16,682 nucleotides of DNA from Fimenecus sp045633505. Its GTDB lineage: Bacteria > Bacillota > Clostridia > Oscillospirales > Acutalibacteraceae. This document shows, one piece after another, positions 7,185 through 14,457 of the stretch. Below the pieces are notes generated by a model. The model saw only the letters and a program-made list of their open reading frames with translations, made no database searches and was not told where the DNA came from. A program made the translations under genes and the position numbers. Position 1 is the first letter of the stretch. Each line of letters begins with the position of its first letter. The stretch spans positions 1 to 16,682 of the forward strand of contig JAZQYK010000007.1 of the NCBI GenBank assembly GCA_045633505.1, read 5' to 3'.

Positions 7185-8975
7185 TTATTTAAGATTTGCT
7201 TTGAGTGTTTCAAGCTCTGCAACGAGCGTTTCAGGAAGTTTGTCACCGAACTTACCATAGAATTCTGCGATACCTTCTGCTTCTGCACTCCAAAGGTCCT
7301 TATCAACGTCAAGGATGCTTTCAAGTGATTCAAGTGAAACTTCACCTTCAAGACCTTCAATGTTAATATCCTTAGCGTATGGAAGGTAACCGATTGCTGT
7401 TTCCTGAGCATCTACTTCGCCTTCGCAACGCTTGATAATCCATTCGAGAACACGAAGGTTATCGCCGAAGCCAGGCCACATAAAGTTGCCTTCATCGTCT
7501 TTTCTGAACCAGTTAACATTGAAGATTTTTGGAGCTTTGTCAGCGTCAAGAGTCTTACCAATGTTAATCCAGTGCTGCCAGTAGTCACCCATATTGTAAC
7601 CGCAGAATGGAAGCATAGCCATTGGGTCACGACGAACAACACCTACTGCACCTGCTGCAGCTGCTGTTGTTTCAGAAGCCATAATTGAACCAACGAATAC
7701 ACCGTGATTCCAGTCACGTGACTGATATACAAGTGGAGCAAGTTTTGCACGACGGCCACCGAATACGAAAGCTGAGATTGGAACACCTGCAGGATTTTCG
7801 AATTCAGAGCTGATGCATGGGCAGTTAACAGCTGGAGCTGTGAAACGGCTGTTTGGATGAGCAAGGTTTTTGCCTTCAGCTTTCCATTCAACACCATTTG
7901 TTTCAATTCCTGTCCATTCAACTGCGTTTACTGGAGGATTCTTGTCAAGACCTTCCCACCAAACTGTATTGTCATCAAGGTTACGAGCAACGTTTGTGAA
8001 GATTGTGCCCTTCTTTGTTGATGCAAGAGCATTTGGGTTTGACTTAACGTTTGTACCAGGTGCAACACCGAAGAAACCGTTTTCAGGGTTGATAGCATAA
8101 AGACGACCGTCAGGACCTTTTCTAATCCATGAAATATCGTCACCTACACACCACACTTTGTAGCCCTTTGAAAGATATCCTTCAGGTGGAATAAGCATAG
8201 CAAGGTTTGTTTTACCGCAAGCTGATGGGAAAGCAGCACAAATGTACTTAACCTCGCCCTGTGGATTTTCGATACCGAGAATGAGCATATGTTCAGCCTG
8301 CCAGCCTTCGTTTTTACCCTGATATGAAGCAATACGAAGAGCAAAGCACTTTTTACCAAGAAGAACGTTTCCGCCGTAACCTGAGTTAACTGAAATAATT
8401 GTGTTATCTTCAGGGAACTGGCAAATCCATCTCTTTTCAGCATCGATATCGCAACGGCAATGAAGACCGCGAACCCAGTCGTTGCTCTCGTCACCGAAAG
8501 CGTCCATAACAGCTTTACCAACACGAGTCATAATTACCATGTTAAGAACAACATAGATTGAGTCAGTAAGTTCGATACCTACCTTTGCAAGAGGTGAACC
8601 AACAGGACCCATTGAGTAAGGGATAACATACATTGTTCTACCCTTGTAGCTGTCCTTTGCAATATCATAAAGCATAGCATATGCTTTTTCAGGGTCCATC
8701 CAATGGTTTGTAGGACCTGCATCTTCTTCTTTCTTTGAGCAGATGAGAGTTCTGTCTTCAACACGAGCAACGTCGTTAACTGCTGTCTTATGGTAATAGC
8801 AGTCAGGAAGAAGTTCTTCGTTAAGTTTTACCATTTCGCCTGTTGCACAAGCCTCAGCACGAAGAGCCTCGATTTGTTCCTCAGAACCGTCAATCCAAAC
8901 AATTTTGTCAGGTTTTACAAGCTCAACCTGTTTGTCAATCCATTCAAGGATTGTCTTGTTTTTTGTGAGTGCCAT
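7185..8975 (-). CDS. pckG: Phosphoenolpyruvate carboxykinase (GTP type)
   Basis: A 596-residue enzyme interconverting oxaloacetate and PEP with GTP/GDP, linking the C4 acids and glycolysis/gluconeogenesis. It belongs to the GTP class and not the ATP class: the P-loop reads FPSACGKTN (249-257) with its hallmark Cys, the kinase-2 region reads VGDDISW (277-283), and SVNSGYGGN (196-203), FGGRRA (405-410) and the mobile-lid segment TTAAAAGAVG (436-445) are typical. Length matches the family (about 600). The start has AAAGGAG 11 bases upstream. The gene is monocistronic: own consensus promoter and own terminator. Codons favour a narrow set, such as GCA/GCT and GGA/GGT, suggesting high expression. 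In gut anaerobes it may run in the carboxylating direction toward malate and succinate, but this is inference. Confidence 0.96.
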   Translation of the reverse strand: MALTKNKTILEWIDKQVELVKPDKIVWIDGSEEQIEALRAEACATGEMVKLNEELLPDCYYHKTAVNDVARVEDRTLICSKKEEDAGPTNHWMDPEKAYAMLYDIAKDSYKGRTMYVIPYSMGPVGSPLAKVGIELTDSIYVVLNMVIMTRVGKAVMDAFGDESNDWVRGLHCRCDIDAEKRWICQFPEDNTIISVNSGYGGNVLLGKKCFALRIASYQGKNEGWQAEHMLILGIENPQGEVKYICAAFPSACGKTNLAMLIPPEGYLSKGYKVWCVGDDISWIRKGPDGRLYAINPENGFFGVAPGTNVKSNPNALASTKKGTIFTNVARNLDDNTVWWEGLDKNPPVNAVEWTGIETNGVEWKAEGKNLAHPNSRFTAPAVNCPCISSEFENPAGVPISAFVFGGRRAKLAPLVYQSRDWNHGVFVGSIMASETTAAAAGAVGVVRRDPMAMLPFCGYNMGDYWQHWINIGKTLDADKAPKIFNVNWFRKDDEGNFMWPGFGDNLRVLEWIIKRCEGEVDAQETAIGYLPYAKDINIEGLEGEVSLESLESILDVDKDLWSAEAEGIAEFYGKFGDKLPETLVAELETLKANLK

Positions 8976-9045
8976 AAAAATGTTCGCTCCTTTATATAAA
9001 TTTCATTTAATAACAAAATAAGTCCAAACTTACCTATTTTAGTTA

Positions 9046-9074
9046 ATTATATAACATTTCAGAAAATTTATCAA
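9046..9074 (-). promoter_or_regulatory. Sigma-A promoter for pckG
   Basis: TTGATA (9069-9074) and TATAAT (9046-9051) are spaced by exactly 17 bases on the minus strand, giving a leader of about 63 bases before pckG. There is no clear terminator between tsaD and this promoter, so some read-through from tsaD is possible. Confidence 0.88.
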
Positions 9075-9096
9075 TAGTTAAAAAGTTAAAATGTTG

Positions 9097-10119
9097 TCAA
9101 TTTGCAGTATATTTTTCAGTTATATCTGCGGTTGCTTTTCCGTTTAAGTCCATATCGGCGGTTGTGCCGTCAAGAAACTCATAATACCCTTGAGCGCCAA
9201 CCATTGCGGCATTGTCACCGCAAAGGGCTAAATCGGGCAAATACAAATTCCAGTTATATTCTGTTGCAAGCGCCTCCATTCGAGAACGAAGGACAGAGTT
9301 TGCAGAAACTCCGCCTGCAAGAACTAATGTTTTTTCATTGTGCATTTCCATAGCCTTGACTGTATTATCAACAAGGCAATTTACAACACCGCTTATAAAT
9401 GATGCACCAACATCAGCAGGTTTTAATTCCTCACCCTTTTGCTGAGCATTGTGCACAAGATTGATTACGTTTGTTTTAAGTCCTGAAAAGCTGAAATCGA
9501 GAGGACTACCGTCAACTCGTGGTTTTGGGAATTTATATTTTGTATTATCCCCATCTTTTGAGATTTTATCAAGATTAACTCCACCAGGGTATGGAAGTCC
9601 CAAAGTACGAGCAGCTTTGTCCATAGCCTCACCTGCGGCATCATCACGAGTGCGACCAATAACCTCAAAGTCAGTATAATCATTCACCTTACAAAGAAGT
9701 GTATTACCACCTGACACCACAAGGCACATAAACGGAGGTTTTAAGTCTTTATGGGTAATATAATTCGCTGCAATATGTGAGCGAAGATGGTGAACGGGGA
9801 TAAGCGGTTTGCCACTTGCCAACGCCAACCCTTTTGCATAGTTAACGCCCACAAGCAAAGCACCGATAAGACCGGGTGCATAAGTCACTCCGATTGCATC
9901 AATATCATCAAGGGAACAGTTGGCATCTTTCAGTGCTTTTTCTACAACCCAAGAGATATTTTCTGTATGTAATCTTGATGCTATTTCAGGCACCACACCA
10001 CCAAATATTTTATGCTTTTCAATTTGTGTTGAAACCACGTTTGAAAGCACGTTTCTGCCGTTTTCAACAACCGATGCCGCAGTTTCGTCACAAGAGCTTT
10101 CAATAGCTAAAATTTTCAT
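9097..10119 (-). CDS. tsaD: tRNA N6-adenosine threonylcarbamoyltransferase TsaD
   Basis: A 340-residue ASKHA-fold protein that transfers threonylcarbamoyl to A37 of ANN-decoding tRNAs. Seen: N-terminal ILAIESSCDETAAS, GVVPEIASR, GVTYAPGLIGALLVG, metal ligands His111 and His115 in VHHLRSH, GGVSAN (269-274) and Asp302 in CGDNAAM. Two positions differ from the common form: HHLRSH where many have HHxEGH, and SGGNT where many have SGGHT. The metal ligands themselves are intact, so activity is expected. The ATG is 2 bases after the stop of the phosphatase-RimI gene, with AAAGGA overlapping that gene's end, so the pair is translationally coupled. The partners TsaB, TsaE and TsaC are not in the window. 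Confidence 0.97.
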   Translation of the reverse strand: MKILAIESSCDETAASVVENGRNVLSNVVSTQIEKHKIFGGVVPEIASRLHTENISWVVEKALKDANCSLDDIDAIGVTYAPGLIGALLVGVNYAKGLALASGKPLIPVHHLRSHIAANYITHKDLKPPFMCLVVSGGNTLLCKVNDYTDFEVIGRTRDDAAGEAMDKAARTLGLPYPGGVNLDKISKDGDNTKYKFPKPRVDGSPLDFSFSGLKTNVINLVHNAQQKGEELKPADVGASFISGVVNCLVDNTVKAMEMHNEKTLVLAGGVSANSVLRSRMEALATEYNWNLYLPDLALCGDNAAMVGAQGYYEFLDGTTADMDLNGKATADITEKYTAN

Positions 10120-10121
10120 AA

Positions 10122-10985
10122 TTATATTTCCTTTAAGTAAAGTGTATAGATTAAACCGTTTTCAGTTGGTTTAGAATAGAAATTCTTTCTCTCACCAACT
10201 TTTTTAAATCCGCATTTTTCATATAACGCGATTGCATTTTCGTTGCTTTCGCGTACTTCAAGTGTAACAAAAAGTGCATTTTCAAGGTCGCATTGTTTAA
10301 TTAAATGATTGACTAATATTTTGCCATATCCTCTACCACGTGCATTTTCGTTAACCGCAACATTTGTGATGTAAACCTCACCACAAACATTATTAGCCCC
10401 TATGTACCCGAGTAAGTTTTCGCCATCTCGAAGCACATAAAACCTTGCAGTTTCATTTGGCAATTCATCTTTTAAAGATTCTTCACTCCAAGGCTCAGAA
10501 AAGCACTCTTTTTCCAGCTCTGCAATATCTTTTATATCACTTTCCGTCATTTCACGGATAGTAACCATATTTTGTATTCTCTTGAGAATTTGTGGTAACT
10601 GACTCTCAAGTAATTTTGCATATTCTTCATAAGCCTCAATTGGTCTCCCGTAAGGGTCAGGAATGTTAAGTGTCATTATCTTTGATGAGTCACAAACACG
10701 AGAAAGCACCTCTGCGTGAGAGGCTGTCATACACACAAACAAGTCAGTTTCTGCTATATGCTGAGGGTTTAGCTTTCTTGCACGGTGCAAAGAAATATTC
10801 ACTCCTCTTTGCATTGCAACAAGTGCGGAGTTTATGCTTACCTCATCACCAGGGAACACGGAAAGCCCTGCGCTTGAGACCTCAATGTCAGTAATATTAT
10901 TTTGCTCAAGATAGTTTTTGAATAGCCCTTCTGCCAAAGGACTTCTGCAAGTGTTACCACTGCATATAAATAATAGTTTTTTCAT
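10122..10985 (-). CDS. Fused YwlE-like protein-arginine phosphatase / RimI-like N-acetyltransferase
   Basis: One open frame of 287 residues with two enzymes. Residues 1 to about 138 are a low-molecular-weight phosphatase: CSGNTCRS (Cys8, Arg14) is the P-loop and Asp110 in DPYG the general acid. Thr12 sits where YwlE has the Thr that favours phospho-arginine over phospho-tyrosine, so arginine phosphatase is the better guess. Residues about 140-287 are a GNAT domain of RimI type: acetyl-CoA loop RGRGYGK (216-222), LEVRESN with Glu243, NENAIALYEKCGF and Tyr270, matching RimI's catalytic Glu and Tyr. RimI acetylates the N-terminus of ribosomal protein S18 in E. coli. Usually these are separate genes. 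A Met at 140 could allow separate production of the RimI part, but its ribosome binding site is poor. tsaD follows after 2 bases. The gene's own ribosome binding site is weak (GGTG) and lies next to a repeat. Confidence 0.93.
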   Translation of the reverse strand: MKKLLFICSGNTCRSPLAEGLFKNYLEQNNITDIEVSSAGLSVFPGDEVSINSALVAMQRGVNISLHRARKLNPQHIAETDLFVCMTASHAEVLSRVCDSSKIMTLNIPDPYGRPIEAYEEYAKLLESQLPQILKRIQNMVTIREMTESDIKDIAELEKECFSEPWSEESLKDELPNETARFYVLRDGENLLGYIGANNVCGEVYITNVAVNENARGRGYGKILVNHLIKQCDLENALFVTLEVRESNENAIALYEKCGFKKVGERKNFYSKPTENGLIYTLYLKEI

Positions 10986-10996
10986 AATACACCATT

Positions 10997-11470
10997 CTTG
11001 TCGCCCCTGAAAGGGGAGATGTCACGGAGTGACAGAGGGGTCAACCCCCAGTTTTCCGCTTATTACCTTGTCAATCTCCATACAAACTCCTTCAAAATTT
11101 GTATTCACATCATAATTAGAAAACCGAATAACTTCAATGCCAAGTTCATTTATCACATCAGTTCTTCTGTCATCATATTTCATACCATCTTCAAAATAAT
11201 GTTGGCTTCCATCTATTTCAATTGCTATTTTTGCTTTGGAACAATAAAAATCAACAATATAGTTTTTAATAACACGTTGTCTATAAATCTTTATTGGGTA
11301 ATCTTTCAAAAAGCAAAACCACAACCGTCTTTCTTGCTCGGTCATATTCTTTCGCAGTTCTCTCGATTGTTCTTTGAGATTATAATTGTATTCTGTGAAT
11401 TTATAATCTTTCATTTTAACCCCTCAGTCTTGCCTACGGCAATCCAGCTCCCCTTTCAGGGGAGCCAAGA
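10997..11470. mobile_element. Palindromic repeat, 'filled' copy enclosing a DUF559 nuclease gene
   Basis: The left arm (10997-11041) reads CTTGTCGCCCCTGAAAGGGG, then a small hairpin (GTCACGGAGTGAC), then GAGGGGT. The right arm (11418-11470) reads AACCCCTC, a small hairpin (TTGCCTACGGCAA), then GCTCCCCTTTCAGGGGAGCC. The arms pair as two stem blocks with a side hairpin on each strand, forming a cruciform-like junction. Each outer block is also self-complementary (for example GCTCCCC/GGGGAGC at 11447-11465). The 376-base loop is the DUF559 gene. The right arm ends one base before the polA stop codon (11472-11474). The same arms with a 16-base loop occur at 16533-16646. Calling it mobile is an inference from filled and empty copies. 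Confidence 0.75.
11022..11414 (-). CDS. DUF559 / Vsr-like endonuclease domain protein
   Basis: A 130-residue protein of the DUF559 family (PD-(D/E)XK fold, related to very-short-patch-repair nucleases and EDxHD homing endonucleases). The N-terminal NMTEQERRLWFCF (23-35) matches the family's 'T.AE..LW' helix. The core is VDFYC (54-58) followed by IAIEIDGSQHY (63-73), with Asp55, Glu66, Asp68 and His72 as likely active-site residues, and then a R..D...ELGIEVIRFSN segment (83-100). It lies entirely in the loop of a palindromic repeat: GAGGGG of the right arm is the ribosome binding site 5 bases before the ATG, and the left arm encodes the C-terminal VDPSVTP and the TGA. No separate promoter is seen; it may be read from the polA transcript. 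Biological role unknown; nuclease activity is inferred from motifs only. Confidence 0.88.
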   Translation of the reverse strand: MKDYKFTEYNYNLKEQSRELRKNMTEQERRLWFCFLKDYPIKIYRQRVIKNYIVDFYCSKAKIAIEIDGSQHYFEDGMKYDDRRTDVINELGIEVIRFSNYDVNTNFEGVCMEIDKVISGKLGVDPSVTP

Positions 11471-11471
11471 T

Positions 11472-14057
11472 TTAGTTTTTAGCGTCGTACCAGGTTTTAC
11501 CCGTATTAACGTCTGCTCTTAAACACACTTTCATTTCACAGGCACTTTCCATTTCTTCGCTTAAAATACGAGCTGCTTTTTCAATTTCGTTTTGGGGCGC
11601 TTCAACAATCAATTCGTCGTGAACCTGCAAAATGAGCTTTGCTTCCATTTTTTCTGCTTTAAGACGGTTATAAACACGTACCATGGCAATTTTGATAATA
11701 TCAGCGGCAGTGCCTTGAATCGGCATATTTCTTGCAACTCTTTCACCGAATGCACGGAGCATTCCGTTTGATGAATTAAGTTCAGGCAAATATCTTCTTC
11801 TGCCCCAAAGTGTTGAAACATAACCTTTTTCCTTTGCTTCCTTTGCAACTGTTTCCATATATTTGTCAACACCTGCATAGTGACGGAGATAGCCCTTGAT
11901 ATAATCATCCGCTTCTTTTCGCGTTACGCCGATATCCTTTGCAAGTGAAAATGCGCCGATACCGTAAACAATACCGAAGTTGACGGCTTTTGCACGGCTA
12001 CGCATAAGCGGTGTCACCATTTCTATTGGCATATTAAACACCTGAGATGCAGTAACTGTATGAATGTCAACCTCGTCGTTAAAGGCTTTGAGCATTTCCT
12101 CGTCATCTGCAATATGGCTGAGTACACGAAGCTCAATCTGTGAATAGTCAGCATCAGCAAGTAAGCATCCTTCTTTTGCAACGAAGAATTTTCGCATTTC
12201 ACGACCGATTTCTTTTCTTACGGGGATATTCTGCAAATTTGGTTCAGTTGAAGAAATTCGACCGGTGCGGGTTTCTGTCTGAATAAACGAGGAGTGTATT
12301 CTGCCGTCCTCACCGATTACCTTTAAAAGTCCTTCGCAGTATGTTGAATAAAGCTTTGAAAGTGTTCTGAACCATAATATTTTTTCAATTATAGGGTTCT
12401 CATCCTGTAAACTTTCAAGGACGTCTGCGTTTGTTGAATATCCGCTTTTTGTCTTTTTCTTTGCAGGAAGTCCCAACTTTTCAAAAAGGATTACTCCCAA
12501 CTGTTTCGGTGAGTTGATATTGAATTCTTCACCTGCTAAATCATAGATTTCAGTCTGAATATTTTTAAGTTCTGTACTTATTCTTCGAGTGAAATCTGCA
12601 ATACCTTTACGGTCAACCATAAAACCAAGATGTTCCATACTTGCCAAAACTTCAGCAAGTGGCATTTCAACGTTATAAAGCAAATATTCTTGTTCGTTTG
12701 CTTCAATTTCAGCAATAAGACGAATGCTGACAGATTTCATTACTGCACATTCCTGCGCCAATGGCAAGTCGGTATTTACCTTTGGAATCGGTGCTTTGTA
12801 TTCCTCGCAAAGCCGCAAAGGATTGTACCCGTTTGCTGACGGATTGAGAATGTACCCCGCCAAAGACGTGTCAAGTTTCATACCCTTGATTTCAAGATTG
12901 TTCAAAAATGCGAAACGGTATAAAAGTTTTGAATTGTCAGTATATTTCTTGATTTCTTCGGCTTCTAAAACGGTTTTGATAAAGTCAAAATAACCCAAGT
13001 GCATCGGTTCAAGGTGATAAACGGTGTTATCACACAAAAAGCAGAACTGAGGGTTGTCCAAGTCCTTGTAATCAGCAGTAAAATATGCACACTTTTCAGC
13101 CTTGATTTTATTCAAAAGGTCGTTCGTATCAAAATCAGATGCAAAAGCCAACTCTTTGACCTTTTCTTCTTTTTTCTCTGCAACAGTTGGTGCTGAAAAG
13201 TTCAATTTTTCAATTATTTTGAACATTTCAAGGTCAGCAAGCATAGCACGAGCCTTAGCCTCGTCAACATTCTGTGGAATTAAATCATTAAGTCCACATT
13301 CAATGGGCACGTCGTTGATAATCGCACCGAGAGTATAGCTTAAAAATGCTTTTTCTTTGTCATTTGCCAGCTTGTTTTTAAGATTTTCTTTGATTTCAAG
13401 AGTGTCAATATTGTCATAAATATTTTGAATTGTACCAAATTTCTGGATTAAGTCACCTGCGGTTTTTTGTCCCACACCTGCAACACCGGGGATACAGTCA
13501 GAGGAGTCACCCTGAAGTGCTTTAATGTCAATCATTTGCACGGGAGTTACGCCGTATTCCTCCATAATTCTCTTTGGAGTATAGATTTCGGTTGTGGTTG
13601 TGCCCATTTTCGTATGAGGCAAAAGCACGGTAACGTTATCACTGATGAGTTGGAATGAGTCACGGTCACCAGTTGCAATATAGCACTCATTATCACCCTC
13701 GCACATTTTTGCAACTGTACCGAGAATGTCGTCTGCTTCGTAACCTTCAAGGGATATGATTTTATAGCCAAGTACAGTTAAAAGCTCTTCAAGAACAGGC
13801 AACTGTTGAGCAAGTTCGGGAGGCATTCCGTGACGGTTTGCTTTATAGCCCTCATACATTTTATGACGAAACGTTGGCGCTTTAAGGTCAAAAGCGATTG
13901 CAACACCGTCGGGCTTCACCTCGTCACGAAGTTTCATAAGTATTGTTAAAAATCCGTAAATACCGTTGGTAAATCTGCCGTCCTTTGTTGACAGGGCACG
14001 GATTCCGTAAAATGCACGGTTTAAAATGCTGTTACCGTCAATTGCTAAAATTTTCAT
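11472..14057 (-). CDS. polA: DNA polymerase I
   Basis: An 861-residue family A polymerase for Okazaki-fragment processing and repair. The 5'-3' exonuclease domain (1 to about 290) keeps its acidic residues: Asp7, Asp57, EADD (107-110), TGDRD (129-133) and GDSSDCIPG (183-191). The middle domain (about 305-470) has the 3'-5' exonuclease fold position but no D-x-E pair, so proofreading is probably absent, as in many Firmicutes. The polymerase domain shows motif A DADYSQIELR (635-644, Asp637), motif B RSRAKAVNFGIVYG (686-699) and motif C QVHDE (811-815). The start has GGAG 7 bases upstream and an extended -10 promoter nearby. The stop codon directly abuts the palindromic repeat, so the native 3' flank has been replaced or separated from the phosphatase-rimI gene. 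Confidence 0.98.
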   Translation of the reverse strand: MKILAIDGNSILNRAFYGIRALSTKDGRFTNGIYGFLTILMKLRDEVKPDGVAIAFDLKAPTFRHKMYEGYKANRHGMPPELAQQLPVLEELLTVLGYKIISLEGYEADDILGTVAKMCEGDNECYIATGDRDSFQLISDNVTVLLPHTKMGTTTTEIYTPKRIMEEYGVTPVQMIDIKALQGDSSDCIPGVAGVGQKTAGDLIQKFGTIQNIYDNIDTLEIKENLKNKLANDKEKAFLSYTLGAIINDVPIECGLNDLIPQNVDEAKARAMLADLEMFKIIEKLNFSAPTVAEKKEEKVKELAFASDFDTNDLLNKIKAEKCAYFTADYKDLDNPQFCFLCDNTVYHLEPMHLGYFDFIKTVLEAEEIKKYTDNSKLLYRFAFLNNLEIKGMKLDTSLAGYILNPSANGYNPLRLCEEYKAPIPKVNTDLPLAQECAVMKSVSIRLIAEIEANEQEYLLYNVEMPLAEVLASMEHLGFMVDRKGIADFTRRISTELKNIQTEIYDLAGEEFNINSPKQLGVILFEKLGLPAKKKTKSGYSTNADVLESLQDENPIIEKILWFRTLSKLYSTYCEGLLKVIGEDGRIHSSFIQTETRTGRISSTEPNLQNIPVRKEIGREMRKFFVAKEGCLLADADYSQIELRVLSHIADDEEMLKAFNDEVDIHTVTASQVFNMPIEMVTPLMRSRAKAVNFGIVYGIGAFSLAKDIGVTRKEADDYIKGYLRHYAGVDKYMETVAKEAKEKGYVSTLWGRRRYLPELNSSNGMLRAFGERVARNMPIQGTAADIIKIAMVRVYNRLKAEKMEAKLILQVHDELIVEAPQNEIEKAARILSEEMESACEMKVCLRADVNTGKTWYDAKN

Positions 14058-14086
14058 ATCGCAACTCCAAAATCATAGTTATATTT

Positions 14087-14095
14087 ATTATAACA
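14087..14095 (-). promoter_or_regulatory. Extended -10 promoter for polA
   Basis: TGTTATAAT on the minus strand is an extended -10 element with consensus TATAAT (14087-14092). No good -35 lies at the proper distance. Predicted leader is about 22 bases and contains GGAG. Confidence 0.65.
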
Positions 14096-14169
14096 TATTA
14101 TGCAAATAAATACCATACAAAAAGCGAAAAATTTAGTCAGTTTAATAGGCTTTTGCTGAATTGATTAAC

Positions 14170-14203
14170 AAAAAGTAAGGTGGGAGCCAAGCACCCACCT
14201 TAC
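14170..14203 (-). terminator. Second rho-independent terminator between fba and polA
   Basis: A perfect 10-bp stem (GTAAGGTGGG at 14175-14184 with its complement at 14194-14203), 9-base loop, and T5 after it on the minus strand. It stops transcription from fba before the polA promoter. Confidence 0.9.
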
Positions 14204-14238
14204 GCTTCAATTCAAAACAAGTTGTTATAGTTTATATT

Positions 14239-14451
14239 ATTTTCGTTAGGCAATCTCGTCGAAACGAAATTCCATAAAATAGGTTTAGTTTTTCGCAAGA
14301 CAATGTGTCAGAGACGAAGCTGTATAAAAAATACTGCGAGTCGAAAGACACGCAGTATTATTATAACCAAAGATTATTTAATTTTCGTTAGACAATCTCG
14401 TCGAAACGAAGCTGTATATAGATACTGCGAGTTGATGACGAGGAAGTATAA
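14239..14451. repeat. Three degenerate repeat modules downstream of fba
   Basis: A 30-base segment at 14239-14268 (starting ATTTTCGTTAGGCAATCTCG) recurs at 14381-14410 with one change, and more loosely (21 of 30) at 14289-14318. Copies 2 and 3 continue with a shared right half (GCTGTATA, then ATACTGCGAGT and GA). The middle copy's right half forms the fba terminator; the third copy has a decayed version of that hairpin. This fills most of the non-coding stretch between polA and fba, which otherwise holds the two terminators and the polA promoter. I see no gene or RNA family I recognise here. Confidence 0.75.
14325..14359 (-). terminator. First rho-independent terminator downstream of fba
   Basis: On the minus strand AATACTGCG pairs perfectly with CGCAGTATT (9 bp), extended inward by three more pairs after a T-T mismatch, and is followed by TTTTAT. 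It is about 100 bases after the fba stop and lies in the middle repeat module. Confidence 0.88.
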
Positions 14452-14457
14452 CGGAAA

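Noticed and set aside
7028..7411. Minus-strand open frame across the pckG 3' end and the intergenic repeat
   Set aside because: Out of frame with pckG, crosses the pckG terminator and has no recognisable domain.
10540..10600. Possible frameshift or assembly join between phosphatase and RimI domains
   Set aside because: The frame is continuous, both halves are complete and the junction residues are plausible linker; a true fusion is the simplest reading.
10998..11522. Plus-strand open frame of 174 codons
   Set aside because: It is the reverse of the DUF559 gene and both repeat arms, with no ribosome binding site and a low-complexity composition; the minus-strand frame carries the nuclease motifs.
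14239..14451. CRISPR-like array
   Set aside because: Only three unequal, degenerate copies with irregular spacing and a terminator inside; no cas genes nearby.
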